Shown piece after piece: positions 15,744 to 24,916 of a stretch of 64,000 nucleotides of DNA. Numbering within the stretch: position 1 is the stretch's first letter; every line of letters starts with the position of its first letter. The DNA comes from Natrinema pellirubrum DSM 15624. Its GTDB lineage: Archaea > Halobacteriota > Halobacteria > Halobacteriales > Natrialbaceae. The DNA is taken from contig NC_019967.1 of NCBI RefSeq assembly GCF_000230735.2, positions 223,801-287,800 on the forward strand. Reading direction: 5' to 3'. Below the pieces are notes generated by a model, which was not told the origin of the DNA, searched no databases, and worked only from the letters and a program-made list of their open reading frames with translations. Both the position numbers and the translations under genes were made by a program.

Positions 15744-16025
15744 ATGGGACACACGGTCATCGAAGACGTTGAGGACCGCATTGGAGACCGGGTCATCCGA
15801 CGAAAAATCATCAAAACCGACGACGAGCAGTATCCGAGCGGATATCGGTACTCGCTGCACTACGGATACGTCGATGGCCGTGGGACCATCCTTCGCTACG
15901 ACAATGAGAATCGGACGGTTGGACGGCACGAACGCCACACCCCTGACAGTGTCGACGAAATCGAATTTCCGGGGATGATGGACCTCCGGGACCGGTTCAT
16001 TGAGGAGGTCGAACACCATGACTGA
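15744..16025 (+). CDS. tumE: TumE-type toxin (DUF6516)
   Basis: 93 aa. GDRVIRRKIIKTDDEQYPSG, YRYSLHYGYVDGRGTILRYD and the ending HERHTPDSVDEIEFPGM are characteristic of the haloarchaeal TumE/DUF6516 family, described as toxins of a toxin-antitoxin pair. It overlaps the next gene by 8 bases. The biochemical target cannot be seen from sequence. Confidence 0.75.
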   Translation: MGHTVIEDVEDRIGDRVIRRKIIKTDDEQYPSGYRYSLHYGYVDGRGTILRYDNENRTVGRHERHTPDSVDEIEFPGMMDLRDRFIEEVEHHD

Positions 16026-16443
16026 AAACACGCTCAAAATCACGTTTCGCCAGGCCGACGAACACCGCGATGCCGCTCGAGAGCGACTGCGCCGCGCTGA
16101 AGCCGGCGAGAGCGACGAGTCGATCGAACAGGAGGTACGCCAAATACTGAACTTCGAGGAGTTCGACGATGTTGAGCGTCTTATGCGAACATCAAACCTC
16201 GAACTCATCGAAGCAATAGCTGAGCACAAACCAGCAAGCATCCGCGATACCGCCTCGATCGTTGACCGAGACTACCGGGAAGTCCACCGGAACCTCAAAG
16301 AACTCGAGTCGTTAGGTGTTGTCGAGTTTGAAACCAGTGGCCGGAGCAAGAAGCCGATTCTTCGCGGTGGCGTCGACAATATCGACGTCTCCATCCAGTT
16401 CCCACCTACAAGAAATGGCGAGCAGCAGGGAGTATCCGCCTAG
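16018..16443 (+). CDS. tumA: TumA-type HTH antitoxin
   Basis: 141 aa from the ATG at 16018, inside the 3' end of tumE. A helix-turn-helix is visible in ASIRDTASIVDRDYREVHRN, followed by the recognition wing LGVVEFETSGRSKKPIL. This matches the HVO_A0114-like DNA-binding proteins paired with TumE. It probably binds the palindrome at 15692-15707. Confidence 0.75.
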   Translation: MTENTLKITFRQADEHRDAARERLRRAEAGESDESIEQEVRQILNFEEFDDVERLMRTSNLELIEAIAEHKPASIRDTASIVDRDYREVHRNLKELESLGVVEFETSGRSKKPILRGGVDNIDVSIQFPPTRNGEQQGVSA

Positions 16444-16680
16444 ACCCTGTGTTTTTGGCGTTTCTCCACGGCAGTGTAGTTGAGTGACGCGATTCACGCC
16501 CGCCGTGAACGGCGGGATTCTCTCGCTGGTTAAAGATAATATATATTATAAAGAGCAAGGAGAATACCCGCGCCTTTAGGCGCGGGATGAATCCGACACT
16601 CTGACCGCCAATCCACCGACAACGCTCCTGCCGGATATTCAACGCCCGGTCGTTGGTTTCAATACTTCTCATAACTAGTT

Positions 16681-17952
16681 ATGCATACAGTACAGATGCT
16701 GGAGACGACCCGCACCTACGTCGCACGCATCACGAACCACCAACAGGTTCGTGACGATCTTGACCAGTTCGGGTTCTCCGTATCCAAACTGTGGAACGTC
16801 GGTCGCTACTACATCCATCAGCGGTGGGACGAAACCGGCGAAATACCCGACGAAGCCGAACTCAAATCGGAGCTGAAAGACCACGAACGCTACAGTGACC
16901 TTCATTCGCAGTCCAGTCAGCGAGTTCTCGAAGAACTTGCTGAGGCGTTCACCGGCTGGTACAACTCCGACGACGGCAACAACCCACCCGGCTACCGGAA
17001 ACGTGGCAACGACCACCCGCGCTCCACCGTCACGTGGAAGAAACGAGCCATCAAGCACGACGAGAAACACGACCAACTCCGCCTCTCGAAAGGCTTCAAC
17101 CTGAAAGAGAGTCGGTCTGACTTCATCCTCGCGGAGTACGAAACCCGCCCCGACGTAGAAGTCGAGAACATCCAGCAGGTACGTGCCGTCTGGAACGGAG
17201 ACGGGTGGGAACTACACCTCGTCTGTAAGAAAGAGATTTCAGTCGAAAACGCGCCGGGTGACAACACGGCGGGTATTGACCTCGGTATCAGCAACTACCT
17301 CGCCATCGACTACGAAGACGGGGCGAGCGAGCTGTATCCGGGGAACGTGCTGAAAGAGGACAAGCACTACTTCACCCGCGAGGAGTACCAGACCGAAGGC
17401 GAGAACGGGCCGTCGAAACGTGCGCGGAAGGCTCGACAGAAACTCTCCCGACGCAAAGACCACTTCTTCCACACCCTGTCGAAACACATCGTTGAGCGGT
17501 GTGTCGAAGAAAGCGTGGAGAGGATAGCGGTTGGCGACCTCAGTGACATCCGCGAGAATGAGAACGGCGATTCGCGGAACTGGGGTGCGTCGGGGAACAA
17601 GAAACTCCACGGATGGGAGTTTGACCGCTTCACGAACCTGCTCGAATACAAGGCCGAGGAACACGGCATCCTCGTTGACCGTGTAGACGAGGAGAACACC
17701 TCAAAGGCGTGTTCGTGTTGCGGGCAGATTCGTGACTCGAATCGCGTGGAGCGCGGTCTGTACGTCTGTTCGTCGTGCGGGACGACAATGAACGCGGACG
17801 TGAACGGTGCGGTGAACATCCGCCGAAGGATAACTCAGAGTCCTCCGACAGGGGATATGAGTAACGGCTGGTTGGCACAGCCCGGAGTCTTCCTGTTCGA
17901 CCGCGAGAGCGGGTCGTTCAACACGAGAGAACAGGGAGACTGTAAACCCTAA
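16681..17952 (+). CDS. tnpB: TnpB, RNA-guided nuclease of an IS200/IS605 element
   Basis: 423 aa. RuvC residues: Asp in GIDLGISNYLA, Glu in the IAVGDLSDIRE region (about residue 280-295), Asp in MNADVNGAVNI. The zinc ribbon is CSCCGQIRDSN then CSSCG. An N-terminal helical part precedes it (VSKLWNVGRYYIHQRW). TnpB proteins cut DNA guided by an RNA made from the element's right end, which promotes element retention. All key residues seem intact, but the right end that would make the guide is interrupted by IS630 about 30 bases after the stop. Confidence 0.9.
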   Translation: MHTVQMLETTRTYVARITNHQQVRDDLDQFGFSVSKLWNVGRYYIHQRWDETGEIPDEAELKSELKDHERYSDLHSQSSQRVLEELAEAFTGWYNSDDGNNPPGYRKRGNDHPRSTVTWKKRAIKHDEKHDQLRLSKGFNLKESRSDFILAEYETRPDVEVENIQQVRAVWNGDGWELHLVCKKEISVENAPGDNTAGIDLGISNYLAIDYEDGASELYPGNVLKEDKHYFTREEYQTEGENGPSKRARKARQKLSRRKDHFFHTLSKHIVERCVEESVERIAVGDLSDIRENENGDSRNWGASGNKKLHGWEFDRFTNLLEYKAEEHGILVDRVDEENTSKACSCCGQIRDSNRVERGLYVCSSCGTTMNADVNGAVNIRRRITQSPPTGDMSNGWLAQPGVFLFDRESGSFNTREQGDCKP

Positions 17953-17983
17953 TATCCCAACGCTCGGGATTCCTCCGGCTTTA

Positions 17984-19143
17984 GTGATTAGCAAATCTTA
18001 TTGAGAAATCCACTGAGGTGATTGTCAATCCACGATGCAGCGAAACTCAGTTTCTCGGTCAGTTGGTCGAACAGTTCGTCAAGGAGTCTCCGGTACTCGT
18101 CTTCGCCGTTAACAATCAACGGCGAAGACTCCCACTTGAGACTCTTCCAGACAGGTTCGATTGGGTTGAGGTCCGGGGAACCAACCGGAAGGAACACCAG
18201 ATCAATCCCGAGTTCATGAGCACGCTTGCGCGTGTGCTTGCAGACGTGTGACGAAAAGTTATCCAACACGAGCAGAATCCGCTTGCCGGGATTCTGCTCG
18301 CGGATCTCCTCGAAACACCCACAGATTTGTTCTTTCTCCTGGTTCGGTGGGAACGACAGCACGCTCTCTCCGTTGAGCGCATAGAACCCGGCCGCTGGTG
18401 TATCGATTTTCACCAGCGGCCGAGTGATATGTGGTTCATCGACCGTATACAGTCGCTGAGAGTTGTCCCATGGTTGTGGATGCGAGACATCGAAAAATCC
18501 CACCACAGTCCCGCCATCAGTGCAGATATCCTCATCGGTACGCCACTTCTCTTCGTCGTCATCGTCGTCACTCTCGCGCTTATTATGTGGCTGGTCGTGA
18601 GCATCCTCGTCGAACGCGTACTCAACGCGTTCGTCGAGGATCTCTTCGGCGTTGTCGGGTCGATCAGGCCGTTTTGTCCGAGGAATGGCGTAGGAAAGGC
18701 CGAGATTGTGTAGGAACGTTGGGAGGTAGTGTGGATGATATTCGACGTCGAACTCCTCGTCGAGAAGGTGCTGAATCTCCTGTTTTTTCCACGGTTGTCC
18801 CTCACGTAGTCGATCGATGAGTTCGTCTTGTTGGTCTTCGTCGAGCTTCGGGGGCCGACCGCCCCCGAAGTTCGGAGTGAGTTTGCCGAGACCTCCTTCG
18901 TTCCAGCGGTTAACCCAGTTCGTGGCGGTGCCCTCAGATTTCCCGACGTCGTCGGCGGCTTCCTTCAGCGTGGCACCCTTGTACAGCCGTTTGATGAACA
19001 CGAGGCGTTCGAATTCCTTCTGATCGTCTGCCTCGCCGAGAAGACGATCCAGATCTTCTTCACTCAGGTGTCGCACGATTTTCTTCTCTCGACCAGTCAC
19101 TACACTAAAGAGATACTTCTACTCAATAACTTTCCCGAATCAC
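17984..19143 (-). mobile_element. IS630-family insertion sequence (1160 bp)
   Basis: The ends GTGATT and AATCAC form a short inverted repeat, flanked by TA duplications at 17982-17983 and 19144-19145, as expected for IS630. Removing it restores a continuous hairpin (CCTCCGGCT, loop TTAT, AGCCGGAGG) of the host tnpB element. The insertion target was therefore the TA in the hairpin loop. Confidence 0.8.
17988..19100 (-). CDS. IS630-family transposase
   Basis: 370 aa. N-terminal HTH region GATLKEAADDVGKSEGTATN, WVNRW and GGRPPKLDEDQ; the DDE domain has GTVVGFFDVSHPQPWDN, ILLVLDNFSSHVCKHTRKRA and LPVGSPDLNPIEPVWKSLKW (final Glu). An acidic insert of five consecutive Asp is at about 177-181. The reading frame is complete. 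Confidence 0.9.
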   Translation of the reverse strand: MTGREKKIVRHLSEEDLDRLLGEADDQKEFERLVFIKRLYKGATLKEAADDVGKSEGTATNWVNRWNEGGLGKLTPNFGGGRPPKLDEDQQDELIDRLREGQPWKKQEIQHLLDEEFDVEYHPHYLPTFLHNLGLSYAIPRTKRPDRPDNAEEILDERVEYAFDEDAHDQPHNKRESDDDDDEEKWRTDEDICTDGGTVVGFFDVSHPQPWDNSQRLYTVDEPHITRPLVKIDTPAAGFYALNGESVLSFPPNQEKEQICGCFEEIREQNPGKRILLVLDNFSSHVCKHTRKRAHELGIDLVFLPVGSPDLNPIEPVWKSLKWESSPLIVNGEDEYRRLLDELFDQLTEKLSFAASWIDNHLSGFLNKIC

Positions 19144-19180
19144 TATAGCCGGAGGAGGATGTCAAGCTGTCGGGTCGTGT

Positions 19181-20410
19181 TTAGGCATGAAGGGTATCAA
19201 CGCGAGCGTCTCGTGCCACGCGCCACCCGGCGACGATCGCGCCGAGCGTTCCGATACCGACTGCGATTACGAGACCTCCGAGGTAGACTTCCGGCGGCGT
19301 CCGCAGCAGGTCCTCGAAGCCGACGACCTGTGCGGCGACGCGATCGAGTACGAACGCGAATGCTGGGGTCGCGAGGAGACCGAGGAGTCCGCCGATTAGT
19401 CCGAGCGTCAACCCCTGTCCACCGACGATCCCGGCAAGGAACCCGCGTGACAGGCCGATCGCTCGCAACGCGGCCAGTTCCTCCCCCTGCTGGACGGCCA
19501 CGAGGACGAGCGTGTTCACCGTCAGTGCAACACCGGCTACCAGTGCCAATACGACGAGCGTCGCACCGCTAGCGAGTACCAACAGATACTCACTCAGTAG
19601 CGACTCGAACTGTTCCTCGCTCGTCCGGACATCGTATTCGGGATGCGACTGCTGGATCGCGTCGCTAACAGCCGCCCGGTCGGCACCCTCCGCCGTAGTA
19701 ACTGTCACGTACGTCGCCCGATCGGTGCCGGTGGTTCCCGTGATCGTCTGTAGTTCGCTGAGCGGCATCGTCACTGTCGAGGTCCCGAGGAACTGCGAAT
19801 ACGCCGAGGATATCCCGACGACCTCGAACTCGCGCTCGGTGGCACTCGATCGACTCGACCCGACGTAGAGCGTATCGCCGACGTCGACATCGAATCGATC
19901 GGCCGTCTGTGGATCGATGAGTATCTCTTGACTCATCGGCCCGTTGTACGTGCCGTTCGCATAGTGGCTATCGCCTTTCGAGAACCCGGTACCGCTCTCG
20001 AGCGAGAGATCGCCGTGGGTGTTCGGAACGCCGAGACCGGTCACCAGTTCGAGACTGTCTGGTTCCGTCCCGACGTAGACGCCGTGGAACGCGAGCGGTG
20101 ACGCCTGCTCGACGGCGTCGCGTCGCTCGAGGTCCGCGGCGAGCCGGTGCGAATCGGTGATCGGGTTTTCGATACTGCCGGTCGCAGTCAACTCAACGCC
20201 ATCGGCCGTAACCCAGATGTCCTGACCGGCCTGATCGAACCGTTCCTCGCCGGTCTGGACGACGCCGAGGCCGACACTCGCCAGAAGCGTGACGGCCAGG
20301 ACGGCCAGTGCGATCGAGAGAACGACGAACACTGTCCGGCCGCGTTCATGACGCACTTGCTGAAGCGTGAGTCGGGCGATCGCGCGTATTTTGATGAGTA
20401 GCCGGCGCAT
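19181..20410 (-). CDS. ABC transporter permease, FtsX/MacB-like
   Basis: 409 aa, last gene of a three-gene operon. One N-terminal membrane helix (TVFVVLSIALAVLAVTLLAS) is followed by a large extracytoplasmic domain (about 60-270) and three C-terminal helices (for example ATLVVLALVAGVALTVNTLV). GEELAALRAIGLSRGFLAGI is the conserved cytoplasmic coupling loop of FtsX permeases. It likely pairs with the permease at 20413-21729. Substrate unknown; such systems export lipids, proteins or peptides, or act in signalling. Confidence 0.85.
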   Translation of the reverse strand: MRRLLIKIRAIARLTLQQVRHERGRTVFVVLSIALAVLAVTLLASVGLGVVQTGEERFDQAGQDIWVTADGVELTATGSIENPITDSHRLAADLERRDAVEQASPLAFHGVYVGTEPDSLELVTGLGVPNTHGDLSLESGTGFSKGDSHYANGTYNGPMSQEILIDPQTADRFDVDVGDTLYVGSSRSSATEREFEVVGISSAYSQFLGTSTVTMPLSELQTITGTTGTDRATYVTVTTAEGADRAAVSDAIQQSHPEYDVRTSEEQFESLLSEYLLVLASGATLVVLALVAGVALTVNTLVLVAVQQGEELAALRAIGLSRGFLAGIVGGQGLTLGLIGGLLGLLATPAFAFVLDRVAAQVVGFEDLLRTPPEVYLGGLVIAVGIGTLGAIVAGWRVARDARVDTLHA

Positions 20411-20412
20411 GC

Positions 20413-21729
20413 TTATCGTCCCAGTTCAGCGACAACGTTCGTTCGTGCGACGAGATAGAGCGGATACGGAAGCGCCAGGACGCCAGCGATCAGCGCGACG
20501 GCGACGGCGTAGAGTCCGAACGCGGGACGGAGCGTCGCGATCGGCTCCGGCGCGATGGTCGCCGTGGCGACGTAGTTCGTGATCGAGACGCCAACGGTTC
20601 CGAGGACAATGCCGACTAGCGCGCCGGCTAGTGTCAGGCTCAACGTCGTAACCGCGACGATCGCGAGCCGGGACCGGGTCGAGAAGCCAATCGCTGCGAA
20701 CACGGCGATCGTCTGCCGGTCCTTGTCAATTGTCAGTGCCGCCGAGGTTGCGACGAACAGCGAACAGATCACGACTGCGACGATCAACGCGACCAGACTC
20801 GTGGCGAGCGCGAAATCGTTACTCCGGATCGACGCCAACTGACCGTCGTCACCCGTTTGGACCGTCGCGTTCGGATAGGCGTCCGCTGCCGCCGATTCGA
20901 CCGTGGCCGTCGACGCGTCCGGTCCGGTTTTCACGAGTATCTGATCGGCCAGATCATCGTTGTCGGCCCCCGAGATCGACTGTAGCTCGCTCAAATGAAC
21001 CATGACGAGCGGCAGCTCACCGCTTACGCCGTTGGCTCCCGTGTCTTCGATCGCGGTCGCAGTGTACTCGGGTCCACCACTCGTATACCCTCGACGGAGT
21101 GTCGCAGCCGGCATCGAACTCCCGACCTGGAGGGAATCACCTTCCGAGGCGTTGATCGCGGTGGCTGCTTCGTCCGTCAGCACGACTTCACCGGTCCGAG
21201 CGCCGTCGTACGTTCCGTTCGCGAAATGAGGATCCCCCGGCTCGAGTGAAGCAGTCGACACCCCCTCTATCGTGGTCGGCTCGGCTGGCGGGACGACGCC
21301 CATCGCGAGTACGGTCTCCGTTTCGCTGCTCCCATCGACACCGATACGGACCGCTTCGACGAGAACCGGTGTCGCGTACGCGACGTCCTCGCGCTCATCG
21401 AGCGTCGCGGACGTCTCGTGAACGGCTCCGAGTTGCGCGGTCTCGACGTCGATGACCGACGAGAGCGTCCCGCCGCCAGCTGGAACGATACGAACGTCGG
21501 CTTCGCTCTCGTCAGGTGAATCGGCCGCAATACCGGCGGCGATTCCGGTCACGATCACCAGGAGGGCGATCGTAACGGCGATGAGAGCGACCGTCACGAG
21601 CGTCTGTCTCGGTATCTGGCGAAGTCGTGACACCAGCCGATAGACAGCGACTCGGAAGAGTCCGCCCCATCGACGAACCCGGCGGCCGCGGGGTCGGCCT
21701 CGATTTCGCTCCGGGGGATCGTCACTCAT
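20413..21729 (-). CDS. ABC transporter permease, FtsX/MacB-like
   Basis: 438 aa. Same architecture as the next gene: an N-terminal helix (TVALIAVTIALLVIVTGIAA), a long Thr/Ala-rich outer domain, then helices including LVALIVAVVICSLFVATSAA and the coupling loop KDRQTIAVFAAIGFSTRSRL. It overlaps the ATPase gene by 8 bases and is 2 bases from the second permease, so all three are co-transcribed. Probably forms a heterodimer with it. Confidence 0.85.
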   Translation of the reverse strand: MSDDPPERNRGRPRGRRVRRWGGLFRVAVYRLVSRLRQIPRQTLVTVALIAVTIALLVIVTGIAAGIAADSPDESEADVRIVPAGGGTLSSVIDVETAQLGAVHETSATLDEREDVAYATPVLVEAVRIGVDGSSETETVLAMGVVPPAEPTTIEGVSTASLEPGDPHFANGTYDGARTGEVVLTDEAATAINASEGDSLQVGSSMPAATLRRGYTSGGPEYTATAIEDTGANGVSGELPLVMVHLSELQSISGADNDDLADQILVKTGPDASTATVESAAADAYPNATVQTGDDGQLASIRSNDFALATSLVALIVAVVICSLFVATSAALTIDKDRQTIAVFAAIGFSTRSRLAIVAVTTLSLTLAGALVGIVLGTVGVSITNYVATATIAPEPIATLRPAFGLYAVAVALIAGVLALPYPLYLVARTNVVAELGR

Positions 21730-22501
21730 TGAACTGCCCCGTCTGCCGTACCTCCCCGTCGAGGAGTCGAAGAACGCGGTCGGTCACTGCCATCGCGCGC
21801 TCGTCATGCGTCGCGACGAGTACTGTCCGTTCGTCTGCGACGTCGACGAGGAGCTCCAGGACTCGCGCTCCGGTTCCCGTGTCCAGCTCGCCCGTAGGTT
21901 CGTCGGCCAGAACGACCGCTGGGTCGGCGACCAACGCCCGCGCTATCGCGACGCGCTGTTGCTCACCACCGCTCAGCTCGCTCGGCAGATGGTCCATTCG
22001 ATCCTCGAGACCGACCTGCTCGAGTAGCTCGGCCGCTCGCCGCTGCCGCTCGCCCCGTGACACGCCGCGTTCGATCAGTGGCAAGGCGACGTTGTCCCGA
22101 GCGGGAAGCGCCGGCAGCAGGTGAAACTGCTGAAAGACGAACCCGATGTGATCGCGCCGCAATCGCGTCCGCTGCGCTCCGGAGAGCGCCGTGAGGTCTG
22201 TCCCGAGTACGTCGACGGTGCCGTCGCTCGGCTCGAGGAGGCCGCCGATGACGTGGAGTGCCGTCGATTTGCCGCTTCCGCTCGGACCCACGAGACCCAC
22301 GACGTCACCGGTGGCGACCTCGAACGAGACGTCGCGGAGAGCCGTGACGGTCCGCGACGCCGTCGACCGGGTCCCGTACTCGTGCGTCACCCCCTCACAG
22401 CGGACGGCGACCGACGACGGAGTCGCCGTTCGATCGGCACCGTCGCCGATCGGCCGTGCTCGGACGCTTTCGTCCTCGTTCAGAGATGAGTCGCGGGCCA
22501 T
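21722..22501 (-). CDS. ABC transporter ATPase, MacB/LolD-like
   Basis: 259 aa. Walker A GLVGPSGSGKSTALHV, Q-loop FVFQQFHLLP, signature LSGGEQQRVAIARAL, Walker B VVLADEPTGELD and H-loop ATHDE are all present in order, and the LPALPARDNVALPL stretch fits the MacB/LolD branch. It is the first gene of the operon. The N-terminal 30 residues are polar, so translation may start at a later codon. Confidence 0.92.
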   Translation of the reverse strand: MARDSSLNEDESVRARPIGDGADRTATPSSVAVRCEGVTHEYGTRSTASRTVTALRDVSFEVATGDVVGLVGPSGSGKSTALHVIGGLLEPSDGTVDVLGTDLTALSGAQRTRLRRDHIGFVFQQFHLLPALPARDNVALPLIERGVSRGERQRRAAELLEQVGLEDRMDHLPSELSGGEQQRVAIARALVADPAVVLADEPTGELDTGTGARVLELLVDVADERTVLVATHDERAMAVTDRVLRLLDGEVRQTGQFNE

Positions 22502-22691
22502 TCACTTGACTGTTCGAAGAACGCCGAACGACGATTCATTGTTTCGAGCCGCTTACCGTATTTTGTCTAAAATTACAAGCTGGTAGTAACGGCTTCACAC
22601 GGACTCGTACTCGAGCTGATGATCGGACTGCGCGCCGTCAGAAACCGTTCCAGAAGGCCCGTGTTACCTCTTGGAGTGGTTGTCTTTTGGC

Positions 22692-23267
22692 TCATCGTTC
22701 CGGCTCGCTCAATCCGCGGTTTCCGGTGATACGCTCGAGCGCGCGCCGACCGTAGCCGAGACCGGGCGCGCCGTCGTAATACCAGGCGATGAGCGCGACG
22801 ACAACGAGCCCTAACTGGACCCACTCGTACCACCCCATCGAGTACCGCAGGAAGCCGGCGAGAATACTGCCGGGAGTCTGGTACTGTGGTGGCTCGAGGA
22901 TGGGCCAGAACAGAAACGTCGTCGCCGACAGGTCTCGATCGAGGATCGCTGTCGGCGGGATGTCGGAGAGCAGATGTGAGGCGTGCCCGATAGCGAACGC
23001 CATTCCAGCCTCGGGCCAACCAAAACGACGGGCCAGACTGTAGGCAATCGGAAGCAGCAACGCCGCGACGAAGACCGAATGCGTGAGTGTCCGCCCTCCC
23101 GGGAGGAGTCCGAGCGTCCACGCGAACGGTTTGTCGATCAGGTCCGGAAACTGCGAGCCGATCGCGAGGGCGACCACCGGAAGCGCTCGCGGCGATCGGC
23201 GGTTGCGTCGCCAGCTATAGCCCGTATAGATTAGGTATGCGACGGCGAGGTGTCCCCAGGGCCACAT
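22692..23267 (-). CDS. DUF457-type membrane-bound metal-dependent hydrolase
   Basis: About 191 aa from the ATG at 23267 (MWPWGHLAVAYLIYTGYSW); an upstream ATG would add 26 unrelated polar residues. His at GHLAVA, D in GSQFPDLIDKPF, TLTHSVFVA and AIGHASHLLSDI are the conserved putative metal ligands of the family (YdjM/LexA-regulated group). Hydrophobic segments fit several membrane helices. Function poorly known; the name hydrolase is inherited from the family. Confidence 0.75.
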   Translation of the reverse strand: MWPWGHLAVAYLIYTGYSWRRNRRSPRALPVVALAIGSQFPDLIDKPFAWTLGLLPGGRTLTHSVFVAALLLPIAYSLARRFGWPEAGMAFAIGHASHLLSDIPPTAILDRDLSATTFLFWPILEPPQYQTPGSILAGFLRYSMGWYEWVQLGLVVVALIAWYYDGAPGLGYGRRALERITGNRGLSEPER

Positions 23268-23451
23268 CGGATCGGGTTTGTAGCGGGGCCGGCAAAGACG
23301 TGTCGTTGTCGTTGGGGGTTTGCTTTTCCAATCGCTGTTGTTCACAGGCGGTACGAGGCGGATGCCCCGACCCTCGAGTTCGCGACGGCGGGCATCGAGT
23401 TCGCCGAGAGTGCGCTACGTTTAGGTGGCCTGCGGTGGCTCGTTGATGTAG

Positions 23452-23733
23452 ATGCCAACGCAGCGTCGGATGCAGTTCGTTCGCGGGAACGTCGCGTGGA
23501 TGGTCGGGACGGTCCTCGTCCTCGCCCTCCTGAACGCGCTCTCGTACGAACTGGTGTTCGTCTGCTCGCTGATCGGGTTTCTCGTCGTCACGGAGCTGAC
23601 CGCCCCGTTCAACGTCACGCCGACGTGGCGACGCCGACTCCGGTGGCTCATTGCGGTTGGACTCCTCGTCTTCGCGATCATCGTCGTGCGGCGGATCCTC
23701 GAGATCCTTCCGCCGGGGGTCGTTCCGGTATGA
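23452..23733 (+). CDS. Small two-helix membrane protein
   Basis: 93 aa with helices WMVGTVLVLALLNALSYELV plus VFVCSLIGFLVV, and WLIAVGLLVFAIIVVRRIL. It starts a run of overlapping genes (23452-25944) ending with MoxR. No family recognised. Confidence 0.65.
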   Translation: MPTQRRMQFVRGNVAWMVGTVLVLALLNALSYELVFVCSLIGFLVVTELTAPFNVTPTWRRRLRWLIAVGLLVFAIIVVRRILEILPPGVVPV

Positions 23734-23795
23734 GCCACCAGCGCGTCCACTCCCGAGAGCGGTCGATCACTCACCGTCGGGAGGTGTCACGATGA
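23730..23795 (+). CDS. 21-codon bridging ORF
   Basis: An ATG at 23730 lies in the ATGA overlap with the preceding stop, and its own stop overlaps the next ATG (23792) in the same way. It reads MSHQRVHSRERSITHRREVS plus one Arg: 8 basic residues. It may only relay ribosomes between its neighbours. Confidence 0.35.
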   Translation: MSHQRVHSRERSITHRREVSR

Positions 23796-24916
23796 GCTGG
23801 CACGGGGGCCTGTTCGGCGACGGGGACGGCGTCGAGTGGCCGCGCGTTCTCCTGCTCGTCCTCGTCGTCACCGTCGTCGTCACGCTCGGCACCGCGGCCG
23901 CGACGTCGTCGACTGCGTTCGGTCCCTATAATCCAGCTTGGGATGGCTCATCCGACTTCCGTCAGGACATCGAGACCGACTCATCCGTCGAGCGTCACCT
24001 CGTCAGCGACACCGTGCAGTACGACCACCTGCCGGCCAACGACACGGTCGCGTTCGTGACCGCGCCCGACGAGCGCTACGACGAGGACGACGCCGAGCGT
24101 GTCCGTGAGTTCGTCGCCGAGGGCGGGACGCTCGTCGTCCTCGAGAACTTCGGCGACTCGGGGAACGCGCTGTTGTCCGCTGTCGGTGCCGAGGCGCGAG
24201 CCGACGGCCAACTTCTGCGGGACGAACAGCACCACTTTCGCGGGCCGACGATGCCGGTCGCAACGAACGTCACGAACCACACGTCCACGACCGGCGTCGA
24301 TCAGTTGACCCTCAACTACGCGACGGCGGTCGATCCCGGAAACGCGACCGTACTGGTCAGAACCAGTGACTTCGCCTATCTCGGGCCCGAAGACGACGAT
24401 CTCGATGAACAGAACGATCTCCGATCGTATCCGGTCGCGACGGTCGAGAACGTGAGCGAGGGCCGGGTCGTTGTCGTCGGCGATCCGAGCATCAGTATCA
24501 ACGCGATGTACGACGAACCCGACAACGCCGCGTTCGTGCGCGGATTGTACGCCGACGCCGATCACGTGATCATCGACCGGTCCCACGACGCGGCGGTCCC
24601 GCCGCTGACTGCCACGTTGCTGGCGATCCGAAACTCGCCGCTGTTACAGTTACTCGTCGGGACGCTCGGAATCGGACTCGTCGGGCTCTTCTCTCGATAC
24701 GGGATGCGGTCCGGGCTCGAGACCGTCCAGTCACGGTTGCCGGCGCGCGTTCGGCGGTCGGACAGACGCGACAGGACGTCTGCCACCCCCGGTCTGTCCG
24801 ATACCGAGCGCGCCGAATACCTCCGCCGACGCTATCCCGATTGGGACGAGGAACAGGTTCAGCGAGTGATAACAGCGCTTAACCATCCTCGCTCGGAAGG
24901 TGAGGCAGACGAATGA
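23792..24916 (+). CDS. DUF4350-domain membrane protein
   Basis: 374 aa from the ATG at 23792. One N-terminal membrane anchor (VLLLVLVVTVVVTLGTAAAT), then a GATase1-like outer domain with TVAFVTAPDERYDEDDAERV and EFVAEGGTLVVLENFGDSGN, and a C-terminal helix (LLQLLVGTLGIGLVGLF) followed by a cytoplasmic basic tail. DUF4350 proteins are usual neighbours of MoxR ATPases. Overlaps moxR by 4 bases. Confidence 0.8.
   Translation: MSWHGGLFGDGDGVEWPRVLLLVLVVTVVVTLGTAAATSSTAFGPYNPAWDGSSDFRQDIETDSSVERHLVSDTVQYDHLPANDTVAFVTAPDERYDEDDAERVREFVAEGGTLVVLENFGDSGNALLSAVGAEARADGQLLRDEQHHFRGPTMPVATNVTNHTSTTGVDQLTLNYATAVDPGNATVLVRTSDFAYLGPEDDDLDEQNDLRSYPVATVENVSEGRVVVVGDPSISINAMYDEPDNAAFVRGLYADADHVIIDRSHDAAVPPLTATLLAIRNSPLLQLLVGTLGIGLVGLFSRYGMRSGLETVQSRLPARVRRSDRRDRTSATPGLSDTERAEYLRRRYPDWDEEQVQRVITALNHPRSEGEADE

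Larger units (their letters stand above)
16486..19165 (+). mobile_element. IS200/IS605-family tnpB element with an IS630 element nested in its right end
   Basis: The left side has hairpins CCCGCCGTGAACGGCGGG (about 16500) and CCCGCGCCTTTAGGCGCGGG (16568-16587). The right-end hairpin is split: CCTCCGGCT (17972-17980) pairs with AGCCGGAGG (19147-19155), followed by AGGATGTCAA, the end sequence also seen at other elements here. No tnpA is present, so it is an IS1341-type element. The exact left boundary is uncertain, as two hairpins are present. Confidence 0.65.
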
